Of a stretch of 64,000 nt of DNA, positions 17,867 through 27,883 are shown in pieces. Every line of letters begins with the position of its first letter. Position 1 is the stretch's first letter. Source of the stretch: Sphingosinicella sp. Lineage in GTDB: Bacteria > Pseudomonadota > Alphaproteobacteria > Sphingomonadales > Sphingomonadaceae. Location: positions 53,250 to 117,249 of the forward strand of contig NZ_JACESP010000009.1 of the NCBI RefSeq assembly GCF_013911755.1. The letters run 5' to 3'. The notes under the pieces were generated by a model. It saw only the letters and a list, made by a program, of their open reading frames with translations. It made no database searches and was not told where the DNA came from. The position numbers and the translations under genes are program-made.

Positions 17867-18781
17867 ATGACCGATCTTTATCCATCCCGCCGAGCACCGG
17901 AGCCCGGCGTATTTCCGCGGCGCGATGCCGTGGTCCACAGCACTTGGACACCCGATGCGCCGCTCAGCCGCGACCAGGCGGAGCAATTCGACCAGCAAGG
18001 CTATCTGGTACTGGATGACGTCTTCGGCACGCAGGAGATGGCCACCCTGCAGGCAGAAACGGTACGCTTGCTGGGCGACCCGAGTGGCTTGCAACGCGAC
18101 ACCATGATCACCGAACCCGGCGGCGAGGAAGTCCGCTCCATCTTCGCGATCCATGCGCAAAGCCAGTTGATCGGCAGGCTTGCGTCCGATGACCGGCTTG
18201 CGGACGTCGCGCGTTTTCTGCTGGGCGATGACGTGTATATTCACCAGTCAAGGCTGAACTATAAGCCCGGCTTCCAGGGTAAGGAATTCTATTGGCACTC
18301 CGATTTCGAAACTTGGCATGTTGAGGACGGTATGCCGAGGATGCGCGCCTTGTCGATGTCCATCCTGCTTGCCGAGAACACACCGCATAACGGCCCGTTG
18401 ATGTTGATGCCAGGATCCCATCGCACGTTCGTGTCATGCGTAGGGGGAACACCGGACGATCATTACAAAATGTCGCTGAAGAAGCAGGAATATGGCGTTC
18501 CGGATGAAGACAGCCTCGCGCGCCTCGCGCATAGACACGGGATCGTGTCACCCATTGGGAAGCCGGGAACTGTCATCATTTTCGACTGCAATATGATGCA
18601 CGGTTCAAATGGCAACATAACGCCATTCCCGCGCGCGAATGCGTTCATTGTTTACAATGCCGTATCGAACCGTCTGCAAGCGCCATTTGGTGCCAAGACG
18701 CCAAGGCCTGAATTCGTCGCGTCACGGAGAGTCGATCCGCTGTTTCCGGTAAGCGACGATCTGGCGGCTTACGCGGCATGA
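17867..18781 (+). CDS. ectD: Ectoine 5-hydroxylase
   Basis: A 304-residue Fe(II)/2-oxoglutarate dioxygenase converting ectoine to 5-hydroxyectoine. ATG 17867 follows GGAAGGAG at ideal spacing; the frame also opens at a GTG overlapping the ectC stop. The EctD signature is nearly complete: FYWHSDFETWHVEDGMPRMR with the HxD iron ligands, then LSMSILLAENTPHNGPLMLMP, and the distal His in MMHGSNGNITPFPRAN. Its presence means the strain should make hydroxyectoine as well as ectoine. The stop overlaps the ATG of the dedicated aspartokinase gene. Confidence 0.95.
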   Translation: MTDLYPSRRAPEPGVFPRRDAVVHSTWTPDAPLSRDQAEQFDQQGYLVLDDVFGTQEMATLQAETVRLLGDPSGLQRDTMITEPGGEEVRSIFAIHAQSQLIGRLASDDRLADVARFLLGDDVYIHQSRLNYKPGFQGKEFYWHSDFETWHVEDGMPRMRALSMSILLAENTPHNGPLMLMPGSHRTFVSCVGGTPDDHYKMSLKKQEYGVPDEDSLARLAHRHGIVSPIGKPGTVIIFDCNMMHGSNGNITPFPRANAFIVYNAVSNRLQAPFGAKTPRPEFVASRRVDPLFPVSDDLAAYAA

Positions 18782-20214
18782 CCGGCGCGCACAGCGTCGA
18801 AAAGATCGGCGGGACCTCGATGGCCGCGACCGCCACGCTGTTCGACAACGTGTTGGTCGCGGGCCGTTCCGGCTCGGAACTCTACAACCGCATCTTCGTG
18901 GTATCCGCTTATGCAGGTATGACCGATCTGTTGCTGGAGCACAAGAAAAGCGGCGCGCCGGGCGTTTACGCGCGTTTTGCCCTAGGCAACGGCGACGATG
19001 GCTGGCGCGGCGCGCTCGAAGACGTCCGCACGGCGATGCATGACCGAAACGCGGACATGTTCGCGCGAGTAGAAAGCCTGCGCGAAGCAGACAGTTTCGT
19101 GGATCGCCGTATCGATGCGCTCCGGGCCTGCCTCGACGATCTTCACCGGTTGCGCAGCCATGGGCGCTTTTGCCTGAAGGAGCAACTCATCACGGTCCGC
19201 GAAATGCTTGCCGGGCTGGGCGAGGCGCACAGCGCGCACAGTACCGCCCTGCTGCTGCGAGACCGCGGTATCAATGCCGTCCTCGTCGATCTGACACAAT
19301 GCGACCAGAACGATATTGATACGCTGGATGCTCGAATTCTCAAGGCATTGGAGCCGATTGATCTGAGTACGCAGATGCCGATCGTCACCGGTTATGCGGG
19401 CTGCGAGGGAGGTATGATCCGACGCTACGCACGCGGCTATTCCGAGATGACGTTCTCGCGGCTCGCTGTTCTCAGCGGCGCGCGCGAGGCGATCATTCAC
19501 AAGGAATTTCACCTGTCGAGCGCCGATCCGAAACTTGTCGGAGTCGATCGCGCGAAAAAGATCGGCCGGACGAATTATGACGTTGCCGATCAGCTCGCCA
19601 ATCTCGGGATGGAGGCGATTCATCCCCGTGCCGGCAGAGGTCTGAGACAGGCGGAAATTCCGCTGCGCGTGCGCAATACGTTCGACAGGAAGGATGAAGG
19701 CACGCTGATCTGCGGCGACTATGTATCGTCAACGCCGCGCGTCGAGATCGTCACAGGCATCCGAACCATCCATGCGCTTCAGTTCTTCGAACAGGATATG
19801 GTGGGCGAAAAGGGATATGATGCCGCGATCCTCGACGTGCTGACACGGCACCGCGTCTGGATCGTCAGCAAATCATCGAACGCGAATACCATCACGCATT
19901 ATCTCTCCGCTTCGTCCGAAGCAGTGGCGCGCGTCATCGCGGATCTCGAGGAGCGCTATCCTGGTGCCACGATTTCGACGCAGACCGTCGCCATGGTTTC
20001 AGTGATCGGGAGCGATATTTCCGAGCCGGGCCTCGTACCGCGCGCCCTGAACGCCCTGGCCGACGCCGGGATCGTCATGATCGCGATGCAGCACCAGATC
20101 CGGAATGTCGATGTGCAGTTTATCGTCGGCTGCGACGATTATGCGCGATCGATCACGGCGTTGCACGCGGCGCTCGTCGAACGGAGCAGCGGAGCGCATC
20201 AGGCGGCGGCCTGA
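18778..20214 (+). CDS. ask: Ectoine-pathway aspartate kinase (Ask_Ect)
   Basis: A 478-residue aspartokinase starting four bases inside ectD. HSVEKIGGTSMA carries the KxGGTS nucleotide motif, LLRDRGINAVLVDLTQ, VTGYAGCEGGMIRRYARGYSEMTFSRLAVL and AREAIIHKEFHLSSADPKLV form the catalytic domain, and two ACT-type repeats follow after about residue 320 (VWIVSKSSNANTITHYLSAS; MVSVIGSDISEPGLVPRALN). Linkage to ect genes identifies the specialised Ask_Ect form, which supplies L-aspartyl-phosphate and is typically less sensitive to threonine/lysine feedback than housekeeping enzymes. Aspartate-semialdehyde dehydrogenase is not in the cluster. Confidence 0.93.
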   Translation: MTGAHSVEKIGGTSMAATATLFDNVLVAGRSGSELYNRIFVVSAYAGMTDLLLEHKKSGAPGVYARFALGNGDDGWRGALEDVRTAMHDRNADMFARVESLREADSFVDRRIDALRACLDDLHRLRSHGRFCLKEQLITVREMLAGLGEAHSAHSTALLLRDRGINAVLVDLTQCDQNDIDTLDARILKALEPIDLSTQMPIVTGYAGCEGGMIRRYARGYSEMTFSRLAVLSGAREAIIHKEFHLSSADPKLVGVDRAKKIGRTNYDVADQLANLGMEAIHPRAGRGLRQAEIPLRVRNTFDRKDEGTLICGDYVSSTPRVEIVTGIRTIHALQFFEQDMVGEKGYDAAILDVLTRHRVWIVSKSSNANTITHYLSASSEAVARVIADLEERYPGATISTQTVAMVSVIGSDISEPGLVPRALNALADAGIVMIAMQHQIRNVDVQFIVGCDDYARSITALHAALVERSSGAHQAAA

Positions 20215-20231
20215 CGTCGGAGGTCACGGCC

Positions 20232-21470
20232 TTGCTCGCATCACTCCTGCCCGTCCGCAGCCTGCTCACGGCGATCTTCGTGCTGATGGCGGGCGGCGGC
20301 GTGTTGTCGACGCTGACGGGTGTGAGGCTCGAGGAGAGCGGGTCGGGAACGCTCCAGATCGGGCTTGCCGCAACCGCCTATTTCGCGGGGCTGACGGCCG
20401 GCTCGCTCCACGTGCATCGCATCATCGCGGGTGTGGGGCATATCCGCGCGTTCACGGCGTTCGTGTCGCTGTTCTCCGCGAGCACACTTGCTTATGCGCT
20501 GCATCTCGATCCATTTCTGTGGAGCGCTCTGCGTTTCATCGATGGGCTGTGCATCGCAGGCGTGTTTGTGTGTCTCGAAAGCTGGCTCAACGAACGGGCG
20601 GCGCCCGAAACGCGCGGGATCGTACTCGCAGGGTACATGATCGTGCTCTATTCGGGTCAGGCGCTCGGCCAATTCCTGCTTGGCATCGGTGGGGCGGGAT
20701 CAGTGCTTCCTTTCATCGCTGCGTCGATTCTCATATCGCTCGCTGCCATTCCCGTGGCGCTCACACGGATCGCGGCGCCCACCATGGGCGCAGACGAGCC
20801 GCTTGCGCTCAGGCGGCTCTACAGTATCTCGCCGCTCGGCATCGCCGGCGCGACGGTCACGGGACTCATGATGGGGGCGTTTTACGGCCTCGGTGCGATT
20901 TACGCGCGCCGGCTCGGCATGGATCTTGCCGCGACCGCAACGTTCATGAGCGTCGTCATTTTCGGAGGCGTCGCACTGCAATGGCCTCTCGGCCGGCTGT
21001 CCGACACGTTCGACCGCCGCGTCGTGATCGTCGGCACGTTCGGAGCGGCGGCACTGACGAGCGGAACACTCGCCTTCATGACCGTGCCGGGCGCCGCGCT
21101 GCTCGCCGTCGGCGCGCTTTTCGGCGGTTTGGTCTTCGCGCTTTACCCCCTTTGCGTCGCACACACCAATGACCATCTCAGGCCGGACGAGCGCGTTGCG
21201 GCGAGCGGCGGACTCGTGCTGTTCTATTCGGTCGGTGCCGCGGCCGGTCCAATCGCCGGCGGCGGCGCGATGGCGTTTGCGGACAATGCCTTGTTCCTGT
21301 TTCTGGCTGCTTGCGCAGCAGGCGTGCTGATGTTCGGGCTGTGGCGTCTTCGCGTGGCGGCGCCGGTACCGGGGGCTGAACAGCAGGCCTATCAAGTGCT
21401 GCCGCGCACCACGCCGATGGCCGCGGCACTGGATCCGCGCGGCTCTGAAACAATGAAGGACGCGTCATGA
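20232..21470 (+). CDS. MFS transporter, YcaD-like
   Basis: A 412-residue major facilitator protein with about 12 hydrophobic segments, read from TTG 20232 that follows CGGAGG by eight bases. TLTGVRLEESGSGTLQIGLAATAYFAGLTAG opens the first helix pair, followed by DGLCIAGVFVCLESWLNERA and a second half with LGRLSDTFDRRVVIVG. It lies 17 bp after ask, and its stop overlaps the start of the next gene, so it belongs to the ect transcript. A role in exporting or recycling a compatible solute or aspartate-family metabolite is inference from position; the family alone does not define the substrate. Confidence 0.8.
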   Translation: MLASLLPVRSLLTAIFVLMAGGGVLSTLTGVRLEESGSGTLQIGLAATAYFAGLTAGSLHVHRIIAGVGHIRAFTAFVSLFSASTLAYALHLDPFLWSALRFIDGLCIAGVFVCLESWLNERAAPETRGIVLAGYMIVLYSGQALGQFLLGIGGAGSVLPFIAASILISLAAIPVALTRIAAPTMGADEPLALRRLYSISPLGIAGATVTGLMMGAFYGLGAIYARRLGMDLAATATFMSVVIFGGVALQWPLGRLSDTFDRRVVIVGTFGAAALTSGTLAFMTVPGAALLAVGALFGGLVFALYPLCVAHTNDHLRPDERVAASGGLVLFYSVGAAAGPIAGGGAMAFADNALFLFLAACAAGVLMFGLWRLRVAAPVPGAEQQAYQVLPRTTPMAAALDPRGSETMKDAS

Positions 21471-22828
21471 GCATTTCCCGAACGGACAATCCCGTCGGCG
21501 GCGCGGTGCCGCCCGGCGGAACCGAAAATGTCCCGCCCGGCGTCCTGCGCCGTGCGATCACTGCCTCCGCTGTCGGCAATGCCACCGAGTGGTTCGATTA
21601 TGGCATCTATGCCTACGGCGTCTCCTATATCTCCGCGGCGCTCTTTCCCGGCAGCGTTGAGGAGGCGACTCTGTTCGCGCTTGCCGCTTTCGCGATTTCC
21701 TTCCTTGTCCGACCGCTCGGGGGACTGTTCTGGGGGCCGCTGGGCGACCGGCTGGGCCGTAAGACCGTGCTTGCGTTCACAATTCTCATGATGTCGGGCG
21801 CGACCTTCGCGGTGGGGCTCATCCCGACCTACGACAGCATCGGCCTATGGGCGCCGGTCCTGTTGATGCTGCTGCGGATGGTGCAGGGTTTTTCCACCGG
21901 TGGAGAATATGGTGGCGCCGCCACATTCATGGCCGAGTACGCGCCCGACGACAGACGGGGCTTCTGCGGCAGTTTCCTCGAGGTTGGCACATTGGCCGGC
22001 TTCTCTTTCGGCGCATTGCTGATGCTCGGCTTTTCACTCTGGCTCGGCGATGCGGTGATGCATGATTGGGGTTGGCGCATCCCGTTCTTCGTGGCCGGTC
22101 CGATGGGTCTTGTCGGTATGTACCTGCGCTCGCGCATGGAAGACACGCCGATCTTTCGGGAAATCGAATGTGCGGGGCAACAGGAGAAAAGCACGGCTGT
22201 GGAGCTGCGTCACCTGCTGCGCGACTATTGGCGTCCGCTTGTGGTGATGGGCGGCATGGTCGTCGCGCTGAACGTCGTCAACTACACGCTGCTCAGCTAC
22301 ATGCCGACCTATCTCCAGCGCCGGATCGGACTGTCGCCGGATGATGCGCTGATCGTGCCGATCATCGGCATGCTGTTCATGATGGTACTGCTGCCTTTCG
22401 CTGGCGCGCTGTCGGATAGAGTTGGCCGCAAGCCGCTCTGGTGGGCGTCGCTCATCGGCCTGTTCATGGCGGCCGTGCCACTCTACCATTTGATGGGGAC
22501 CGGCGTCACAGGCGCCGTTGTGGGCTTTCTGCTGCTCGGGATTCTCTACGCGCCGCAGCTATCCACAATTTCCGCTACGTTCCCCGCGATGTTCCCGACC
22601 CAGGTTCGCTTCGCCGGTTTCGCGATCTCCTATAACGTGTCCACCTCGCTGTTTGGCGGCACGGCGCCTGCATTCAACAGCTGGCTGATCCAGATAACCG
22701 GGAATACGCTCATGCCGGCCTATACAATGATGGCCGCCTGCATAGTTGGGATGATCGCCGTGAACTCCCTCGCAGAAACAGCCGGCACTTCGCTAAGAGG
22801 GACGGTCAAACCATCCCTGCGACGCTAA
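21467..22828 (+). CDS. ProP-like MFS (metabolite:H+ symporter family), probable ectoine/betaine uptake
   Basis: A 453-residue transporter of the MHS branch of MFS. AVGNATEWFDYGIYAYGVSYIS, RPLGGLFWGPLGDRLGRKTVLA, LRMVQGFSTGGEYGGAATFMAEYAP and RSRMEDTPIFREIE are close to ProP, the osmosensory proline/betaine/ectoine symporter. Unlike E. coli ProP it ends soon after the last helix (SLAETAGTSLRGTVKPSLRR) with no C-terminal coiled coil, so osmotic set-point sensing may differ. The start overlaps the stop of the preceding MFS gene. In an ectoine operon the likely task is retrieving leaked ectoines. Confidence 0.85.
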   Translation: MSISRTDNPVGGAVPPGGTENVPPGVLRRAITASAVGNATEWFDYGIYAYGVSYISAALFPGSVEEATLFALAAFAISFLVRPLGGLFWGPLGDRLGRKTVLAFTILMMSGATFAVGLIPTYDSIGLWAPVLLMLLRMVQGFSTGGEYGGAATFMAEYAPDDRRGFCGSFLEVGTLAGFSFGALLMLGFSLWLGDAVMHDWGWRIPFFVAGPMGLVGMYLRSRMEDTPIFREIECAGQQEKSTAVELRHLLRDYWRPLVVMGGMVVALNVVNYTLLSYMPTYLQRRIGLSPDDALIVPIIGMLFMMVLLPFAGALSDRVGRKPLWWASLIGLFMAAVPLYHLMGTGVTGAVVGFLLLGILYAPQLSTISATFPAMFPTQVRFAGFAISYNVSTSLFGGTAPAFNSWLIQITGNTLMPAYTMMAACIVGMIAVNSLAETAGTSLRGTVKPSLRR

Positions 22829-22831
22829 TGA

Positions 22832-23026
22832 AGCGTCGAGACGGATATTGTACGGGAAGCTGACGGTGCGCTGGCCAAACAGATGATGTCGGCCCCGGCC
22901 GCGCTGCGTCGATGCGGCACGCCCGAGGAGGTCGGCGACGTCGTGGCCTTTCTTGCCGGCCCGGGCGCCCGTTTTCTGACAGGCCTTGCCGTGCCCGTTT
23001 CGGGCGGCTTCCCGATGGGGTTGTAA
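22832..23026 (+). pseudogene. C-terminal remnant of a short-chain dehydrogenase/reductase
   Basis: Read from 22835 the sequence gives [18 protein letters not shown] followed by [20 protein letters not shown] and [16 protein letters not shown], the standard tail of a classical SDR. No start codon or Rossmann region precedes it; the fragment abuts the proP-like stop codon directly. This is a 5'-deleted gene, marking a rearrangement breakpoint at the end of the ectoine operon. Confidence 0.75.
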
Positions 23027-23389
23027 GCCTGCCTCCTTTGGAGGCGGGGCCAACAGCGCAAGCGCTCGTTTGACTTGAGCCTCTCCGGGCGCAAGCCGCC
23101 GGAGGTCGCGACGGCGACGCCGAGAAAACGGCTTCGGCCACGTTAGGCTCGGTGGCGGGAACTGCGTTTACTGGGCGAGCAGGATCGCGCGCGTCGCGGC
23201 AAGCCCGGACAATTCGTCGAGCGGCCGCACGATCAGGGCTCGGCAATCGACAAGTCGCGGGTATCGAGAACGGCAGTTCCCGAAGTGCTTTCCCGCGCAT
23301 AGTGCAACATCCGTCACATTGCGAGTCGTTCGCATGGAACATCGCTTGCTGATGCGACTTCTGCATACAGTCCCAAACGAGGAGTCACA
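23027..23389. other. Intergenic stretch upstream of katE without a recognisable gene
   Basis: No frame in this 363-bp stretch gives a protein I recognise. It lies between an SDR remnant and a hemerythrin-like remnant and may be further decayed sequence. Confidence 0.4.
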
Positions 23390-23458
23390 ATGCCGAAGGC
23401 AAAGCACGCCGACGCGATCGCGCTGCTGAAGGCGGGAGCGCGGACAGCTGCGCGATGA
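23390..23458 (+). pseudogene. N-terminal remnant of a hemerythrin-domain protein
   Basis: A well-placed GAGGAG precedes ATG 23390, and the 22 residues MPKAKHADAIALLKAGARTA.. match the start of hemerythrin HHE-domain proteins (typically DAIxLLKADH), but the frame then stops at 23456-23458. The iron-binding His that should follow LLKAD is missing and the rest of the domain is not recoverable. It sits 45 bp before katE. Assignment rests on a short match. Confidence 0.4.
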
Positions 23459-23503
23459 TCCTGGCCAACCAAACCCAACTTAAGCAAAACTAGGAGAGGC
23501 ATC

Positions 23504-25657
23504 ATGGCCAGCAAGGTAAAGAAGCCCGGCGAGTCCCAGAAGCAGGCGGCGAAGCCGCCAGGCGCGAAGATCGAGACCGCCTATGCCGAACCACAAGGGG
23601 CCGGCGGCGAGACGCATCAGGTGGCTGGCGGTGACGTCCCTGCGCTGACCACCGCACAAGGCGCGCCGGTTGCCGACGACCAGAACTCGCTGCGCTACGG
23701 CGCGCGGGGTCCGACGCTCCTGGAAGATTTCCATTTCCGCGAAAAAATCTTCCACTTCGACCATGAACGCATCCCGGAACGCGTGGTGCACGCGCGTGGC
23801 TATGGCGCGCACGGCTATTTCGAACTGACGAAATCGCTGTCGAAGCTCACGCGCGCCGACGTCTTCCAGCGCGTCGGCGAACGCACGCCTGCCTTCGTGC
23901 GCTTCTCCACCGTCGCGGGCAGCAAGGGCTCGTTCGACCTTGCCCGCGACGTGCGCGGCTTCGCGGTCAAGGTCTATACGAAGGAGGGCAACTGGGACAT
24001 CGTCGGCAACAACATCCCGGTCTTCTTTATTCAGGACGCGATCAAGTTCCCCGATCTCGTCCATTCGGTGAAGCCCGCGCCCGACCGCGCCTTCCCGCAG
24101 GCGCAATCGGCGCACGACAATTTCTGGGACTTCATCTCGCTGACGCCTGAAAGCCTCCACATGATCATGTGGACGATGTCCGACCGCGCGATCCCGCGCT
24201 CCTTCCGCTTCATGGAGGGCTTCGGCGTCCACACCTTCCGCTTACTCGACACGAGGGACCGGTCGACCTTCGTCAAGTTCCACTGGAAGCCGAAGCTCGG
24301 CCTGCAATCGGTCGCATGGAACGAGGCGGTCAAGATCAATGGCGCCGACCCGGACTTCCATCGCCGCGACCTGTGGGATGCGATCAGCAGCGGCGATTTC
24401 CCCGAGTGGGAACTGGGCCTCCAGATCTTCGACGAGGACTTCGCGGAACGTTTCGCCTTCGACGTGCTCGATCCCACCAAGATCATCCCCGAGGAGGAAG
24501 TCCCGGTGCAGGTGGTGGGCCGCCTCGTGCTGGACAGGGTGGTGGATAATTTCTTTGCCGAGACCGAGCAGGTTGCGTTCTGCACGCAGAACGTCCCGCC
24601 AGGCATCGATTTCTCGAATGATCCGCTGCTTCAGGGCCGCAACTTCTCTTACCTCGATACGCAGCTGAAGCGGCTAGGCAGTCCCAACTTCACGCATCTT
24701 CCAATCAATGCGCCCAAATGCCCGATGGCACATTTCCAGCAGGACGGGCACATGGCGATGCGAAACCCGCAAGGCCGTGCCAACTACGAGCCCAACAGCT
24801 GGGGTTTGGAGGGCGGGCCGCGCGAGGACCCGGCGCGCGGTTTTCGCAGCTTCGCCGCCGAGGAAACCGGTCCCAAGACGCGGCTGCGGCCCGAAAGCTT
24901 CGCCGATCACTACAGCCAGGCCAGGCAGTTCTACATCAGCCAGACGCCGATCGAGCAGAAGCATCTCGGTGACGCACTGGTGTTCGAGCTGAGCAAGTGC
25001 GAACGTCCCGACATTCGGTCGCGCGTCGTTTCGCACCTGCGCCATATCGACGGGAGGCTGGCGACGAGGGTGGCAGACGGGCTTGGCCTGCCGCTTCCCG
25101 ATCCGGCAAAGGCCGCGCGGTCCACGATCACCGACTTGCCGCCTTCGGACGCGCTCAGCATCGTCAAGAACGGACCCGGAAGCTTTGCGGGCCGCAAGCT
25201 CGGTATCCTCGTCACCGACGGTGCGGACGCAGCGCTGTTCGCCGCGCTGGTCTCGGCGGTGAAGGATGAAAAGGCCGTCTATGAGGTGGTCGCGCCGAAG
25301 ATCGGCGGCGTCACGCTGTCAGACGGCACGAAGGTCCCTGCGCACCAGAAGATCGACGGCGGCCCGTCCGTGCTGTTCGATGCCGTGGCGGTGCTCGCTT
25401 CGAAGGACGGCGCCACGCTGCTCGCCGGCGATGCAACAGCGAAGGACTTCGCGACCGATGCCTTCGCCCATTGCAAATTTATCGGCTACTCGCGCGAGGC
25501 GATGGTGCTGTTTGAGAAGGCCGGACTAGCCGATGATCTCGACGAAGGCTGCATCGAACTCGCCGGCGCGCGTGACGCAGGCGCCTTCCTGAAGGCCTGC
25601 GGCGCACTGCGTCTGTGGGAACGGGAAAAGAGGGTCGATCTCGATGCCCCGGCCTGA
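23504..25657 (+). CDS. katE: Large-subunit (clade 2, HPII-type) catalase
   Basis: A 717-residue catalase starting after AGGAGAGG. The core has [16 protein letters not shown] (distal His96), [40 protein letters not shown] (distal-side Asn) and [14 protein letters not shown] with the proximal haem Tyr. Residues from about 560 to the end ([23 protein letters not shown]...) are the flavodoxin/DJ-1-like C-terminal domain that defines large clade 2 catalases; the total length matches HPII. It disproportionates hydrogen peroxide in the cytoplasm. It is monocistronic as far as can be seen. Confidence 0.96.
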   Translation: MASKVKKPGESQKQAAKPPGAKIETAYAEPQGAGGETHQVAGGDVPALTTAQGAPVADDQNSLRYGARGPTLLEDFHFREKIFHFDHERIPERVVHARGYGAHGYFELTKSLSKLTRADVFQRVGERTPAFVRFSTVAGSKGSFDLARDVRGFAVKVYTKEGNWDIVGNNIPVFFIQDAIKFPDLVHSVKPAPDRAFPQAQSAHDNFWDFISLTPESLHMIMWTMSDRAIPRSFRFMEGFGVHTFRLLDTRDRSTFVKFHWKPKLGLQSVAWNEAVKINGADPDFHRRDLWDAISSGDFPEWELGLQIFDEDFAERFAFDVLDPTKIIPEEEVPVQVVGRLVLDRVVDNFFAETEQVAFCTQNVPPGIDFSNDPLLQGRNFSYLDTQLKRLGSPNFTHLPINAPKCPMAHFQQDGHMAMRNPQGRANYEPNSWGLEGGPREDPARGFRSFAAEETGPKTRLRPESFADHYSQARQFYISQTPIEQKHLGDALVFELSKCERPDIRSRVVSHLRHIDGRLATRVADGLGLPLPDPAKAARSTITDLPPSDALSIVKNGPGSFAGRKLGILVTDGADAALFAALVSAVKDEKAVYEVVAPKIGGVTLSDGTKVPAHQKIDGGPSVLFDAVAVLASKDGATLLAGDATAKDFATDAFAHCKFIGYSREAMVLFEKAGLADDLDEGCIELAGARDAGAFLKACGALRLWEREKRVDLDAPA

Positions 25658-25854
25658 CCATGGAGATGCATGACATTGCCGATGCGATACCGCGACGGTG
25701 GCGGATGGAACGCCTTATTTATTGAGAGCGCCCCTGCTTACGGAGCGGTTGCGGCCCGCCAAAGACAGCGAGTTCATCAGGTGTCCGTGCAGGCGGCTTC
25801 TCCACCATCGGGCGGCGGCGGCGTGGCGGCTGTAGCCAAGGATCGTTCCGCTGG

Positions 25855-26470
25855 CACTTACCGGATACCGGCTACCGCTACACGGCGCGATCGCCGGAGG
25901 CAGCTTCTTGCTGCGATCGCCCACCCGCACCGCTGCGCATTGCACTGCTGACGGCAGGCCTACGCCGATACTGTGAAAGCCGGCGCGATCGCAGCCGCCA
26001 TACTGCACACCTTTGCGAAGCGCTGGGACATAAGGGGCCAATCGCCATCGATTTCGATGCCAACGATCAGCCCCGAGGCGTATCTCGCCACGCTCGACCA
26101 CATGAACCTGTTCTGCCGCCGTATGGCACACGCCGCCGATGCGTTTGACGCGATCATCTCCCCGGTCTTCGCCTCGCCGGCCCTGCCGCATGGCGTGCTG
26201 TCGCATGATCGCAGCGTAGACTCGGTGGCCGAATTCTTCGCCGACGTGTTCCGCCGCGCGGCGTTCACCGTGCAATACAACCTCACGGGGCAGCCCGCGG
26301 TGAGCGTGCCGCTGCATGTGCTTGACGGATTGCCGATTGGCACGCACATCGCCGGTCGACCGGGCGGTGAGGAGAGCTTGCTTTCGCTTGCCGCCACGCT
26401 TGAAAGCGCACGGCCGTGGCGGGACACGCGGCCGGCGGTCTCCGCCACACGAACCGGAGTTTCCACATGA
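25855..26470 (+). pseudogene. Amidase-signature family gene, frameshifted and 5'-truncated
   Basis: Two frames carry pieces of one amidase. From about 25870 one frame reads GYRYTARSPEAAS followed by PPAPLRIALLTAGL, the segment just after the catalytic domain. From about 25955 another frame gives YADTVKAGAIAAAILHTF and then FDAIISPVFASPALP, FTVQYNLTGQPAVSVPLHVL, DGLPIGTHIAGRPGGEESLL to the stop at 26470, the normal amidase C-terminus. The Ser-Ser-Lys catalytic region is missing. The upstream 197 bp (25658-25854) may be more decayed amidase sequence but is not readable. The stop overlaps the dpaL start, suggesting the two were once one operon. Confidence 0.75.
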
Positions 26471-27645
26471 CCGAGTTGCTTTTGAACCCGCTCAAAATCG
26501 CCCATCCGCAGGGCGGTCTTTCCGCCGACGCGCATCTCGAACCGATAGCGATGCTCGCCGCCTGCCCCGCCTATGCGCCGACCCCGCTGGTTCGGCTGCC
26601 GGGGCTCGCGCAGCGGCTCGGCGTTGGCCAGGTGCTTGTGAAGGACGAGAGCAAGCGCATGGGGCTCGGCAGCTTCAAGGCGCTGGGCGGTGTCTACGCT
26701 GTGTTCAGCGTCGTGCGCACGCACGCCGAGGCCGCGCTCGGGCGTACGCTCGATCCTGCCGAACTCGTCGGCGAAGAGGTTCGCGCCGTCGCTTCGGACA
26801 TGCATTTCGTTTGCGCCAGCGACGGCAACCACGGCCGCGCCGTGGCCGCGGGTGCGCGTCTCGTCGGCGCGCGCTGCTCGGTCTATCTCCACGCTGGCGT
26901 CACCGAGGAACGCGCCGACCATATCCGGAGGCAGGGCGCGGCGATCGTGCGCGTCGATGGCACTTATGACGATTCGGTGGAGCAGGCACGGCGCGATGCG
27001 GCACGCACAGGCGCCATCCTCGTTTCCGACACCGCGGACGCACCCGAATGCGCGGACGATCCGCTGCCCGTTCGCGTGATGCAGGGCTACACCGTGATCG
27101 CCGAGGAAATCCGCGCGCAGCTCTCTCCCGGCGAGCGGCCGACGCACCTGTTCGTGCAGGCCGGTGTCGGCGGGCTTGCCGCGGCAATGGCCAGCCGGTT
27201 CGGCAGCATCCCCCACGCGCCGCGCATCCTTGTCGTCGAGCCGGACAGCGCCGACTGCCTGCTGGAAAGCGCCCGCGCTGGCAGCGCGACCGAGATCGCG
27301 CACAGCGCGGAGACGATCTTCGCGATGCTCGATTGCCTGCGCCCTTCGCTGCCGGCATTCGCAATCCTGAAAGACCGTGTGGATGCCTTCATATCGGTGG
27401 CCGACACCTATGCCGCCGAAGCCGTCCGCAGCCTCGCCGCCCCGGCCGAAACAGACACCGCCATCCGCGCGGGCGCATCCGGCGCGGCCGGCCTCGCCGG
27501 TGCACTTGCCGCCAACACCCTCGCGTGGCGCGAAGCTATCGGCATGAACAGCGATTCCACCCTGCTTTTCATCATCACCGAAGGCGTGACGGATGAAGCC
27601 GAGTTCCGGCGGCTGACCGAAGTGCCCCAACGCGTCGAAAGATAG
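26467..27645 (+). CDS. dpaL: Diaminopropionate ammonia-lyase
   Basis: A 392-residue fold-type II PLP enzyme starting at the ATG that overlaps the amidase-remnant stop. Seen: YAPTPLVRLPGLAQRLGVG, KDESKRMGLGSFKALGGVYA with the PLP Lys71, FVCASDGNHGRAVAAGARL, FVQAGVGGLAAAMASRF and a C-terminal LLFIITEGVTDEAEF. This matches diaminopropionate ammonia-lyase (YgeX-like), which cleaves 2,3-diaminopropionate to pyruvate and ammonia. Related threonine-ammonia-lyase-type enzymes cannot be fully excluded, but SFKALGG and the spacing favour DpaL. Linkage to an amidase suggests use of a diaminopropionyl amide, though that partner gene is now broken. Confidence 0.82.
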   Translation: MTELLLNPLKIAHPQGGLSADAHLEPIAMLAACPAYAPTPLVRLPGLAQRLGVGQVLVKDESKRMGLGSFKALGGVYAVFSVVRTHAEAALGRTLDPAELVGEEVRAVASDMHFVCASDGNHGRAVAAGARLVGARCSVYLHAGVTEERADHIRRQGAAIVRVDGTYDDSVEQARRDAARTGAILVSDTADAPECADDPLPVRVMQGYTVIAEEIRAQLSPGERPTHLFVQAGVGGLAAAMASRFGSIPHAPRILVVEPDSADCLLESARAGSATEIAHSAETIFAMLDCLRPSLPAFAILKDRVDAFISVADTYAAEAVRSLAAPAETDTAIRAGASGAAGLAGALAANTLAWREAIGMNSDSTLLFIITEGVTDEAEFRRLTEVPQRVER

Positions 27646-27883
27646 ACAGACTGGATCGCCACCAGGACCATGGACGGCAACCGGCTTGCGCTCCGGCTGC
27701 GGCAGCCGACAGTCGCAAAGAGTAGCGACCGATGAGCATCGTCATGATCCCATTGCGGAGATCACTGTTCCGTTCAGGCCCGAGCGATGGGTTCTGGGCA
27801 GGCGTGATGTTTATGGGGCTGCACCCGCGGCGAGCCCGGACAGAAAGGCCACGTACTTCTGAAGTTTTTGCGCAAGGCATTGG
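27646..27883. other. Degenerate intergenic sequence leading into a recombinase remnant
   Basis: No intact gene is recognised. The sequence lies between dpaL and the recombinase tail and probably contains decayed mobile-element DNA. Confidence 0.3.
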
